Assembly: GCA_004802725.1 (NCBI GenBank)
Contig: SGPM01000006.1
Coordinates: 124,001 to 188,000, forward strand
Direction: 5' to 3'
DNA length: 64,000 nucleotides
From: Antrodiella citrinella
Lineage: Eukaryota; Basidiomycota; Agaricomycetes; Polyporales; Steccherinaceae
Of this stretch, positions 45,492-55,926 are shown one piece after another. The notes below the pieces were generated by a model. The model worked only from the letters and a program-made list of their open reading frames with translations. It was not told the DNA's origin and made no database searches. The position numbers were made by a program, and so were the translations under genes. Each line of letters starts with the position of its first letter. Within the stretch, counting starts at the first letter, position 1.

Positions 45492-46183
45492 AAGATTCCA
45501 GTATATATCTCCTTCGGTCTTTGTCCCTATCTCATTCACCTCTTGGATCCATTTTCACTCCCTCATATCGCGACTCTCTTCACACCCACACACCCACCTC
45601 ATAATTCTCAGTTCTGTTGCTAATGTTTTTCTTTATGCTCCTACATCTTCCCATTTTACGCCTCATTCGACATGTGATACCCGCTCTCCATATCATTATG
45701 CTTTCATATGCATTGTCTATTGTTGTCTTTAGTTATTCGCCATTATCTCGTTGTCTCGCTTTATCGTCGCTATGTACACGTGTATACGTAGAAGTCCATT
45801 GTCTTTGTTTTGCATGTTATCAATCAGCTAGAATTCCTAGGTTCAAACATTCCGTTGTGATCGTCAAGCTACGGCTATCTTTGTGCATTTACCAGGCCGC
45901 GTCGTTTAGCGCTCCAGCAGGAACGCCTCGTTTCGTGGAACCTCAGCGAGCTGCTTTTACCAAACAAAATCGTATTGTATTTTTACGTGCAGGGGAACTA
46001 GGCTATGAACATGGATCCAAGATTGACATTAGAGAGTGGATAGATACTGCAAAGATACTGCGACGACAATGCATAGGGTGATTTGCGCTTGTAGCGACTT
46101 GATTGCAAGAATAAGTCCAATGGAGGCTTTGATATTGTACAATTGGAGCAATTCATCAACGGTCAATGAATAGGAGAATGCAG
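45492..46183. other. Convergent 3' region of HD1 and the small unknown gene
   Basis: About 690 bp. The HD1 side is T-rich and contains many TTT/ATTT tracts likely to be 3' UTR. No reading frame here shows coding character. Confidence 0.3.
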
Positions 46184-46791
46184 TTATGCAGTCTTTGTTG
46201 CCAAGAGCCTGCGCCGCATTGCCAGCGCGAATGCCTACAGGGCGAGGTGATGAGTCACCCAAATGAAAGAAGACAGACGAAAAGACCTACCATAACGGCC
46301 TCAATGACTCTCAGTTTTGAAGGAGGAGACGGCGGCGGGCCAACCAGGATGGTGAGCTTCTCCTCGACTGACGACTTGTCTGGGCACGCGTCAGTACACG
46401 CGTCCTCCTCCTCCAGAACGACAGACTGAAATGAACGACCGAGTCAGTGAGCATTCTCAGAGAGGCCATGGACGCGTGAAAGCAAAGTCGAGTAGTCCAT
46501 GAAGCTTACCAGTGAGAGACTATAGCGTCCACCTGGGCGACGAAAGTCGTCTTCGTACCGGAGATCAATGGTTCGCTGTGGTTGAAATTGTCTCATTGAC
46601 AGGAACCTAGTGATTGATACCACGAGTCTACTCACCATCAGATCAAATTCCTTCCTGCTCCGCGAGGTCCTCTTTGCCTGTGTATATGGGTGGAATCGGC
46701 CCAAGTATGAGGATCGGTAGGACGGTAAGCAAGAACTGTTTGCCCGCGAGGTTCCACTGATGCTCGCGTCCAGAGTCGGAGTAGTTTGCAT
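46184..46791 (-). CDS. Small unknown protein inside the MAT-A region
   Basis: Four exons on the minus strand: 46791-46636, 46575-46510, 46425-46291 and 46234-46184, giving 135 aa with consistent phases. The N-terminus is Ser/Thr-rich (QTTPTLDASISGTSRANSSC). The middle holds RTIDLRYEDDFRRPGGRYSL and an acidic Cys-containing patch (LEEEDACTDACPDKSSVEEK). The C-terminus ends in a possible amphipathic helix (LRVIEAVMAFALAMRRRLLA). I do not recognise the family. It lies between HD1 and the beta-flanking gene, an interval that can hold extra genes in some mushrooms. Confidence 0.55.
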
Positions 46792-49344
46792 GACGAAAGA
46801 AGAATGTGATTATCGAATGAATATGGGATGTAGAGAGTGCGTTATGAGAAGGATTTGAATTGAAGAAAAGGTGTGGAATGGCCGCTGAAGAGAGTGACAA
46901 GGAAAAAGGAAAGAAGAGCGGCGACACTTAACATGCGCCCTAGTAAACCATCGAACAGGGTCCTCAAAAGCGCGCGTCCCGCTCTTCGTTACTACGACCA
47001 TTGCTGGTAAGAAAACTTCCATCGTAGAGTGACCGACACCGATTCGGTAGTGTAGGACAACCACCTCGTTCGCGCCATTTTTCCCTTGTGTCCCCGAAAG
47101 AGACCAACTGACTCGACCGCGAGACGGACTGCCAAAAATTGATCCTAGTATTACGTTGATTGACTATAAACGGAAGTATGCCGGTGAACGAACGTCCGAA
47201 TTACCACTGCCTCGCGTCATGACCTAAAGAACAAGAACCTGGAAGAAAAAGATGTGAGTTCGTTGTATTCGTCCTTGCTCTTAAGCCCACGACATTCTCC
47301 CTTCGCAGCGTCGAGAGGCGTCTCCATCCCTCGCAAGCCCTCGCGTTCAAGTGGACGCGTTTATACGCATAGATTAGCTATGAAATGTGTCATAGAGATA
47401 GGTACGTGGATTCATGCGAGATCCAGCTCTGATTAGACTGAATCCTGGGTGGGAGTCGGGGAACGAGTCCATCCTCGAACACACCAACAGGTATACATGC
47501 GCGTAACGGGATCTCTGTTTCGCCCCTGCAATGGTGATGACATTCATGGAACCCCACAGGATTGATTCAAGACCGTTCCCAACACCCACAGGACCCATTT
47601 ATACGAGATGGGACGTAAGAAGGGATGAGTCACAGGGATGTGACAAACGCGCCTGTCACGTCACCCGTGACCATTCCCGAGCCCATCGACGACGGCGACA
47701 ATCACCATGGCTGGATGGGATTCATGGCACACCACGATGTGGGTGGGTGCTCCAAGAATGGATCATGACAGTAAGGCAGAAGCCTCCACGTCTCTGAGCA
47801 ATGAAGTCTGTTTTAAATGTGCTCACCGTATCCACGATCTGGTATCACCTCTTGTGGTATCGACACACCACCCCGTACGAGGCCAGCATTGAGCATTGTG
47901 GCTGTGGTCGAGTGGCCTATATACTGGCCGAGCGCTACACTGACGAAGAGAGTTTTGGTGCCAGTAGAAGACATCGTACAGGGGCGACAGAAGCAGATAA
48001 AAGGATTTCAAGCTTCAGATAAACATCTTCAGGGCGACATCGACAGCCAGTGCAATACCGAAGGTGGGAGCGACAATTGCCAGCCATCGCAGACGCGATT
48101 GTAGACTTGACTCGTGAGTGTGACTGTGCGTGGTGAGGGTACAGCCGGTAAGTGAGTCATAATAATTCTGCAGCGAGCGAGCAGAAAGTAGCAGGAAAAA
48201 GGTAAGACTGTTGATACGAGGACGACAACGACAACGACGGAAGAAGAGAGACGGGCGAGAGCGTCGGCCTCGCCTCTTGCGAATTGGATATGCTCGGGTG
48301 ATCGATCATTTCCTCGGACCTACTCAAATCCTCCGTCTGCACAGCTCTTCCACTCGTCGTCGCCATCGTACGCCGTATCACTCCCATTCAACCGCTATTT
48401 TTCCAACTCGTCCCAGTAGGCCAGATAATAGTGAAATATTGCGAGCGCCACACATTGACAGACGGTACAACCTCCCCGCACCAACAATTTTTCCTTCTCG
48501 CTGGCCAAATTTCAGTTCTTCAGTCTCTCAGCCAGCCAGCAAGTCCACCTATACCGTCGTCATGCGTTGCTCCCCTGCTCCCAACAAGGCCTCTCTCTCG
48601 CGAACCGAAGAAATCATCCCGCCAACACCGCGGCAAAGTCAGCGTCCGTTTACGTGCTCCTAACAATCCATCCGTCCACAGCATGACATCTCCTCGCCTC
48701 TGGCCCGGACGAGAGTCAAGACCTCCCCATACAGCGCGATATGGACAGGCTTGCAATAATTTCCACGGGCGAGTTCTATGTCTTCCACACCCTCTCGACC
48801 ACGCCATTTCTTCCGAGCTATCTATTGGTGAATACAGCCCGGTCGAAAGGTACGTACCACCTTTTATGAGAAACAATCGGGGAAACCAGGTGGGTGTAGG
48901 GGAAGAACGGTACTGCAGAGCGTTTGTACGGCCCAATACCACGGTGCAGAGTTGGCCCGCACCAACCGCGCAACGTCCTCGTTGTCTTGCGCTTCCCTAG
49001 AATCTCCGTAAGTCTCCATAGTTTGCAGTAACTTCCTGCCCGAAGTCCCGATATTGACTCCCCGATCTCGGACCCAGTAGTGAGCCTCTTTTGAGTATCA
49101 CATCACCGATGTCACCACAAGACCGCGCTTCAAACAATGTCTAATCCGTCACCATGTCTATGTCGAGTCCCGAGTCTCTCATATCTTCTCCGCGGTCGTT
49201 CTTCAAATCAACGATGCGTTAGTCGTGGTCATTGCAGCGCAGACTTCTTGCAATAGTTCTGCGGACAGTGGTACCAGCAATACGGGTGTTACACATATAT
49301 GTACATCTACAGATAATTGCATTCCTTCCTTTGGTATCCGATCT
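46792..49344. other. 2.55-kb stretch with one weak gene candidate
   Basis: A weak two-exon minus-strand candidate is listed separately at 47374-47974. On the plus strand an open frame at 48684-49000, starting with an ATG at about 48684, contains GEYSPVERYVPPFMRNN, but it has no known relative and may be chance. The remainder shows nothing identifiable and probably includes the 5' region of the small unknown gene and the 3' flank of the beta-flanking gene. Confidence 0.3.
47374..47974 (-). CDS. Possible two-exon gene of unknown function
   Basis: An exon from the ATG at 47974 to about 47831 encodes FVSVALGQYIGHSTTATMLN and VRGGVSIPQEVIPDRGYG, ending at a good GTGAGC donor. It could splice to an open frame ending at 47374 (KQRSRYAHVYLLVCSRMDS). 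Composition of the first exon is protein-like, but the second exon is uncertain and the family is not recognised. Confidence 0.25.
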
Positions 49345-50341
49345 TCACATGAACTTCGAGGCCTGTCGACACGACCATCAGTATCCATTGCGACCTTACA
49401 GAACGACGAGTTGCTCACTAAGCCCATGAGGCTTGAGAGACCGCCACCGCTGCCTCCGCCACTGCCTCCGCCGCTGAACTTCGACTGGACAAGCAGTTTC
49501 ATGACGGTCATAGCTGCGCCGTTGACTGCGTCTTGCTTATTGCCAGACGCAGCGCCGCCGGACTTGTCGAACAGCTTGGAGGCCTCAGCCATGGCCATGC
49601 TGATCAACTGCGATGACGATCCGCCGCCACCTCCTCCGCCCGAGGTGAACTGCTTGAGGGTCTGTGAATAACACACAGAGATCAGCATCTCGGCGTGAAA
49701 GCAGATGAGGATGAGAGACGAACATGGAGAGCGGCGGCGCTGCCCATAGAGCCTGCGCTCAAGTTGGAAGCGTCACCCTGGCCGTACGCCTGCTGGTGAG
49801 ACTGAATGACCTCGTCCTCATCAACGGGGTGTTCGTGCTTCTCCTGTAGAAGAGCAAAGCCTCCGTTAGCTTGCGAACTCACATTCATTCCACACACGAA
49901 CTAAGTTACGCACGGGGTGGTTGTTCACGAAGCCCAACGCAGAGGAGAACAGCGACGAATCACCCGATCCGTGCCTGCTGGCGGTTCCAACGACCTCATC
50001 CTCGTCGACTGCGTAGAACGCCCATCAGCCTCACACTCCAATCGCACATGAGAGTATTTCCGGAGTTACTCACGCTGGGGACGACCGGTACTGTGCTGGC
50101 CACTGTGGCTAGGGCTGTTATATTCATGTCCACCAGTCTTGGAGACGTTCGCTAGTTATTGTGGAACGCGATCTTGTAATCAGTCTCAGGCTTCTGGGAA
50201 AGCCTGGGAAACGCGCAAGAACGTACATTGCGATTCGTTGTAGGCTTCGTAGCCCTGCTTGGCGAGGTTGATGAAGCTATCCTATAGCAATGATAGATGT
50301 GATGAAGCTGTCCAAAGTTTTTGAGCAAGAAGGCTTACCAT
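49345..50341 (-). CDS. beta-fg: Beta-flanking protein, MAT-A boundary marker
   Basis: Seven exons on the minus strand: 50341-50339, 50281-50227, 50151-50074, 50008-49914, 49843-49724, 49661-49419 and 49362-49345, giving 203 aa. The first coding exon contains only the ATG. The protein begins DSFINLAKQGYEAYNESQ and has the repeated acidic/Gln blocks VDEDEVIQSHQQAYGQGDAS, AGSMGSAAAL, a glycine-rich linker, ISMAMAEASKLFDKSGG and AASGNKQDAVNGAAMTVMK, ending SLMGLASKFM. This is the conserved fungal protein long used as the beta-flanking gene of mushroom A mating-type loci; its molecular function is unknown. Together with MIP it delimits the HD locus here. Confidence 0.9.
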
Positions 50342-50676
50342 AGTCGATGTTGGTGGAGTGTAACTGAGGGAGAGAGTGCCTGCGACGACGCAGTGGCGGA
50401 TCTCGGCAGTCGCCCGTAGATGTGACGACACGATATGTCACGTTGGTGACGTTTCGCGTCATGCACCCATTCAGAGTGCAGACATTGACAAACGCAGCAG
50501 ACGTGTTTCGTACGATGCAGTGACGAGGATATATATTCCGTACGTAGCAATCACGGTGTAGCCGTAGAGAGAAAGAGAAACGATAGCAAGGCAGAGCATA
50601 TGAAATACAGCGAATACACTTGACGTCCGATAATAAGTAAAGGGGAATGACCGAGTAAAACGAAGTCATTTTGAAT
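50342..50676. other. 5' flank of the beta-flanking gene and 3' flank of pacC
   Basis: 335 bp with no supported gene. It must contain the promoter of the beta-flanking gene (ATG at 50341) and the 3' UTR of pacC (stop at 50677). Confidence 0.3.
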
Positions 50677-53453
50677 CTACACCGTAACCATCTCAACGTC
50701 CTGCACGCTCCTCTCCCTCTCCCTCGTCTGCGACCGAGAGGGAACAGAGGGAGGCGTACCATGTCGCTTCCTGTACTCCATGTTGATCGACACCAGCAGA
50801 TCTCGAATGAGGGCCGCATGCTCAGCACGCTCCTGTGTGAGCTTAGATGACGATGCTGACAAGGCAATACGACCAACTGCACCAGCAAGAGAGGTGGTAT
50901 CGGGGTATCCGCGAGCAGGAACGTGGGAGGCGACGGTCCTAAAGCTGGGCAGAACAGGCGGAGGGGACGGCGTCGTGCTTGCGTCCGGCATCGACCGATC
51001 ACCGTCTTCGTCCTGATCCTGAGCGGGTGGGGGAGAGATCGTTGAGGCGCGCGAGAGAGGCGAAGACGTGCTGGCTGGCGATGGTGAGCGATACCGATGC
51101 TGGAGAGGTGGCAGCTTGAATTGTATGTCACCGGACGTGAGGAGCGGGTAAAGCGATGAGGAGCTATGCGCTGAAGACGACGGCTGCGACGAAGATGAGG
51201 CTGTAGACGACCTGGAGGAACGGGAGGGATCACATGATCCTGGATACACAACCTCAGAGGTCAACTTTGCGGGAGGTCCACGATGCACACCCCCGGATCC
51301 TAGCTTGGGTTCCATTGGCTCTGGTCTGCCTGCATTCTTCAGCCGCACCATTGTCCTCACGCTGCGTCCGCTCAAGTCCACCGGTGCAAGTTGAACAGCC
51401 GGGGGAACCGTTCGTTGACGAAGGTAATCAAATTCGTCGACACCGTGGATCTGTAAGTCATGAGTGCGCGGGGGCGTAGAAATTGATGGCGTAGAAACTG
51501 ATGAATGAGACGACAAAGGGGATACGCCTCCCATATTGTCATGCAGAGCAGGTGCGAGCAGGTGTGAGGGAGTGGGTTGATGGAACGACGGAGTGTATGA
51601 AGATGAGGAGGACGTGGCCGAGATCCGAGGGCCATGATAGGGATCATCAGACCCGCCAGGAGACAATGAAATCCTTCTTGAGTGGCCCGAAGCATACTCG
51701 CCTGACGTAGAGTTGTAAGTGGAGCCGCCCATTTCAGGGTACACGTTCACGTTCCCATATTGCACTGGCTGGACGGACTGGTGAGAGGATCGACTCGGGT
51801 AAGGATTCGAAGACATATGCTGGCCGGACATCATGCTACTCGCCGAATTGTATCCCGTATCACCGTGGTAGCCTGCTCCCGATCCTGCGGCCGAAGGAAC
51901 TCCGGGCATACCAGCAAGACCCAGCTGACTCAAGCTAGCAGCATCGAAGTAGGACTGCACATGCGAAAAGTCATCTTGCTGTTGTTGCTGGTGTTGTGAG
52001 TGTATTGATCCCTGACCGCTGGGTGCTCCTTGCCTTGAGCTACCTCCAGAGGTCGCATTAGGATCTACGGACCCATGATTTGGTGATGGGGCAGCGGATA
52101 CATCACGCCCAAGTGTAATGAGGAATTCGTTGACGGCATGTAGCTCCTCCGGACTTCGGATGTCAAAAGACACCGATCGTGGGTTGAAAGAAGCTGAGTT
52201 GTGAGGAGGGCCCACTGTGATGCGACGGCCCGTAGATGAGATGAGGGACTGCGAATGCGCAAGTGTGTTGAGACGTTCCGCCATATCTATCACCGCCCAT
52301 ATGGTGAGCACAATGCTTCATCCAGAAAGATGAATGATGCTACGCACGAGTGTCATAAGCAGGGTTCACTCTACGCTTCTTCACATCTGTGAAGAAGTCT
52401 CCGACGCCATAGTCAAAGCCACGTTTCGCACCCGTGCTAGCCGAGGTCGAACCGGACGACCCGTCTGGACGCAAGACCTCCCAAGATGGGAGCTGTTGAT
52501 GACTCTGGACGGCGTACAGATCATGAGAGGAGTGGGTGGGGTCTGCAACGGCAAAATGAATGGGTGAATGTGCAATATCTGGAGATGGCGTGGGGAGAAT
52601 GCCAAAGTCTGGGGATGAGTATCTTAGCAAATAGACCAGAGGAGAACGAGATCACATACCTGATGAGTTCTCTGACAGCGAGAGAGAGCCTGACTTGGCG
52701 CGGGCGGTCGGTGCATGCCCAGAAGGTTCGAAACCCGACTTCAGCTTGGGTTGGGTTGATAGGGACCTAGAACCTGAAGGGTCACCACGAACACGCGAGG
52801 AGTAAGCAGGATCGGCCACGGTGATCGCCTTGGAATGTTTATGCTGAGCATGATGTTCCTCGGTGTGTATTTTTTCATGCTTCTTGAGGTCTTGAGGACG
52901 CTTGAAGGGCTTCTTGCATATCTCGCAGACGTGAGGCTTCAGAGGTGTGTGGACTGTGAAAGAACGATGAGATGTGGAGGAGACCGAGAAGGATAGGCGC
53001 ACCTCGGAGATGACTGGTGATATGATCTCGCTTAGCGCAGGTGGTGCCGCAATCCTTCCAGTTGCAAGTGAGACAGAGGTTGCCAGTGGACTTTCTGCCA
53101 ATGTGGTCGTTGCACAGATGGTTGTACAAGGACTCTGGATCCGGGAGGGCCTTGTCGCAGTCTGCCCACTGACATGGATGGGAGAGGTCGGCGCCTGCCG
53201 AAGAGACCGGGTCGTCGGATGTCTCCGAGCTGACTGGCTTGGCCTGGGAAGGCTGTGGCTCGAGGGCGGGCGTGGAGGGGGACTGAGGGGGCGAGACGGA
53301 CTGAGGAGGGTCGTGGTGGGGAGAACCTACGGAGGACATGGGGAAGTCGAAGGGGTAGAGCTGCCTGTAGAGGGTGTTTTCGAGGGTGGCGAGGGGAATG
53401 AGGTGGCGAGTGTGGGGGGAGTGGTCGGAGGAGGAGGAGGCATCGGGAGACAT
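50677..53453 (-). CDS. pacC: PacC/Rim101 pH-response transcription factor
   Basis: Four exons on the minus strand: 53453-53003, 52953-52660, 52608-52348 and 52286-50677, giving 871 aa. The three C2H2 fingers are in PacC order: finger 1 from about residue 94 ([19 protein letters not shown]), finger 2 ([20 protein letters not shown]), and finger 3 ([20 protein letters not shown]). Downstream, [19 protein letters not shown] and MAERLNTLA are the conserved block behind the PacC fingers. A long Ser/Pro/His-rich C-terminal half would be the part removed by processing. At alkaline pH the Pal/Rim pathway triggers cleavage and the short form binds GCCARG. The frame is open upstream to 53630, but those 177 bases are a GCCAAG-repeat region, so I place the start at 53453. 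Confidence 0.92.
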
Positions 53454-53502
53454 GGCGGAGGCTGACCCAGTTTTAAACGGAAGGTACACGATCGGAGATC
53501 CC

Positions 53503-53628
53503 CTTGGCACGCGAGTCCTTCCCTTGGCGACGTCCACTTGGCACCCCTCACAATGGCTTGGCACTCTCTGAAGACTCTTGGCGGGCACTCCGTGCTTGGC
53601 ACTTGATCGGGCGTCTTGGCCACTTGGC
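53503..53628 (-). promoter_or_regulatory. Array of eight PacC-type sites upstream of pacC
   Basis: On the pacC coding strand the hexamer GCCAAG (plus strand CTTGGC) occurs at 53503-53508, 53523-53528, 53537-53542, 53557-53562, 53577-53582, 53595-53600, 53615-53620 and 53623-53628. Start-to-start spacings are 20, 14, 20, 20, 18, 20 and 8 bp, all in one orientation. GCCARG is the PacC/Rim101 binding consensus. The array starts about 50 bp upstream of the pacC ATG and strongly suggests autoregulation. Confidence 0.75.
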
Positions 53629-55926
53629 ATTTATGTATTCCCCATCTGAGGTAAGCACTCTCAGGTCAGCGCCTCCTGATCCCGCGCAGCCGACAACATC
53701 GTTCCAAAATACAATGCACACTCTCCACGACATCATGCAATATCAGCGGCCCGTTATACTCGTAGCGCCAACACAACTGCATGGAGGTATGTACATGTGC
53801 ATTCAAAACTAATCGTTACTAAACCCTACACGCAAAGCCTGACCGTGCACCTGCCTCTTGGTCCTCTTGGCCTCCCTTGGCACGTCACATTGTCATGTCC
53901 CCCTCAAACGCCCACACCAAGGACACTGCAAATCCTCGGTCACCAAATGTCAAGTTATATACTACGCTGACCGGAGTTATCCCTGAAAGAGCCCTCGCAC
54001 GTTCTTTCCATTTGGTTCCGACATGCCACCGTGTCTAATACATCGTCTAGATTCGCCACAACGACGGAAATCTTTGTTTCTATCATTGCTAATCCTACTT
54101 TCTCCGGCAGTCGGAGGAGACAACTGCTGCAGACTAGTTCTTGCGCTCTCGGGGCGTTCTGTCCTGGTCTTGGCCCTTCTGAGGCAATCCCGCAACCTGC
54201 GGCATGTCTTAAAGTCCAGCGCACTTCCAGACGGTCAGTTGCCCTCCGCCGTCGGCCATAGGTCAAGAAACCCTTTGACAGCATCAACCTCAAGTATTCA
54301 TAACTGCGTCACTCATAAAAACCCTCGTAGATTTCTCTTTCCCGCTGACTACGGCAAGCCTTTACGCTCTCGAGAACAACATTTGATCCAACGAACCGAG
54401 AAGCATTGGACCCATGCTTTAACACCGTGACATTCTTCTATCTACAAGGTCGGGCACCATAGGATCCCTTCCGAGATTCTCCTGCAGGTAGGACGCTTCG
54501 GGAACAGGTGAATACGGACAGACCGACGCCACGTCAAAGTCACCGTTCTATCGGTGCAGATTTATCTCACGACGCACACAACTGTATGTGGATACGGGAG
54601 AACACGCAAGCACCTGTCTGGCACTGGCGTTGAGTAGGAGTTGATCGGGTCGGGGCGTTCCGGAAGAAGTCGACAACCACGCAAACAGGCAATCGACTTG
54701 ACTTTCCAGCCTCTCGAATTTGAAACTCTGGGCTTGCTTTGGGGCACCACGTCTAACACGTCGGCGAGTTCTTACACACGCTTCTTGATTACCGCGATTC
54801 CGAACCCCGGGATTCGTCGCCTTTGTGGGATATAGAATTAGTGCTGCAGGTAGGAACGCCTGTGAAAGCACCTCCGGCTGAACGTTTCCCGTCGTCGCGG
54901 CGCATGGATGCTAGCTAGCCTGAACATACCAGCGTTTCCGAGTCCGTGGGGACGGGATCTCTCGGGGTGGCATGGATTGGCCAAGACCTGCGCCCGGATG
55001 TCGACGCTCGTCTTTTGCTCAATTCTCGACTCAATGCACTCCGCCACCCGTTGATCCATCAAGCGGACGAATGCGGGCGTACGGCGAGAGAGGGTATTGT
55101 GTCGGGACTCGATCGCGGGTGGCCCGCACCACGCATCTGCTATCGCATCACATTTTCTCGTCTTCTATGTCCACACGAGCATACAAATCGATTCTTTGCG
55201 AAGGAGCACGAGAGAGACTTCATTCAGGGTCCGAAGCGTAGCGTGCTCGACGTGTGCGTCGAAGGACCCCACGGACGAAGTCGGAAGCCCATCAAGCAAT
55301 TGAACGAGAGGAGGCACCACTGTGCATCACCGCATACCTGACCTCTCAATTTGACAAAAGTACGCCATCGATGATCGCGACTCGCAACGAATGGGTCTTC
55401 TTCTTTCCCAATCTTGGTTGTGGACCACACCGGTTGCGCGCTCTACTTCCGTCGGCGCGGGCAGGCGGATGACCGACGGCCAGGTTCTTTGCATGCGCGA
55501 CGAGCGGAACCGGCTGGATGGCGGGATCTTTGTGGCGCAGCCGTTCCCGAGCTCGGTTCCGAACCAACTCGCTATTGATGTTTCGATCCATCTCAGGTTG
55601 ACAACGTTGACAGCTGCGGAATTCAAACGGGGGTTGTCCGGTGGTGTATACTTAGAACATAGGGCGGCCCCCTGCGCAGTTTCTCCCCGGCACCGTTGTC
55701 TCTTGCTGAAGATACTACGAGGGAAATGTGATGGTACAATTACGGCGTGCGTGTTCACATGCAGATGGCTATCATAATCAGTACAGGCGTGTAGGGCTAC
55801 ATACAAAAATAAAGCAGGGTAAGGAATGTCCGTCCAGGTCAATGCTCGAAGGGGAAGGTGCAAGAATAGACCAAGTGTCCTGTGGAAGAGGCAGAAGCTC
55901 AGACAAAAATGCCCAGAAAGCGACCG
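53629..55926. other. 2.3-kb upstream region of pacC and 3' flank of TAF1
   Basis: Open frames on both strands (for example 54023-54430 plus and 55863-55327 minus) overlap each other and have no domain or splice support; I do not call genes. The left part belongs to the pacC control region with its PacC-type sites. The right part is the 3' end of TAF1. A long regulatory leader or an unannotated noncoding RNA is possible, but nothing in the sequence shows one. Confidence 0.35.
53866..53881 (-). promoter_or_regulatory. Two further PacC-type sites
   Basis: GCCAAG on the minus strand at 53866-53871 and 53876-53881, about 240 bp beyond the main array and in the same orientation. They are 10 bp apart. 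Confidence 0.5.

Noticed and set aside
52974..53465. Plus-strand Gly/Val-rich frame opposite pacC
   Set aside because: Shadow of the first pacC exon; composition reflects the Pro/Ser-rich opposite strand.
53454..53630. Longer pacC N-terminus starting at 53630
   Set aside because: The segment is the GCCAAG repeat array; its translation is biased by the repeats and not like PacC.
54023..54430. Plus-strand open frame in the pacC upstream region
   Set aside because: Overlaps a minus-strand frame of similar length; no domain, no splice or start context.
55327..55863. 178-codon minus-strand frame
   Set aside because: Overlapping frames on the other strand; nothing recognisable.
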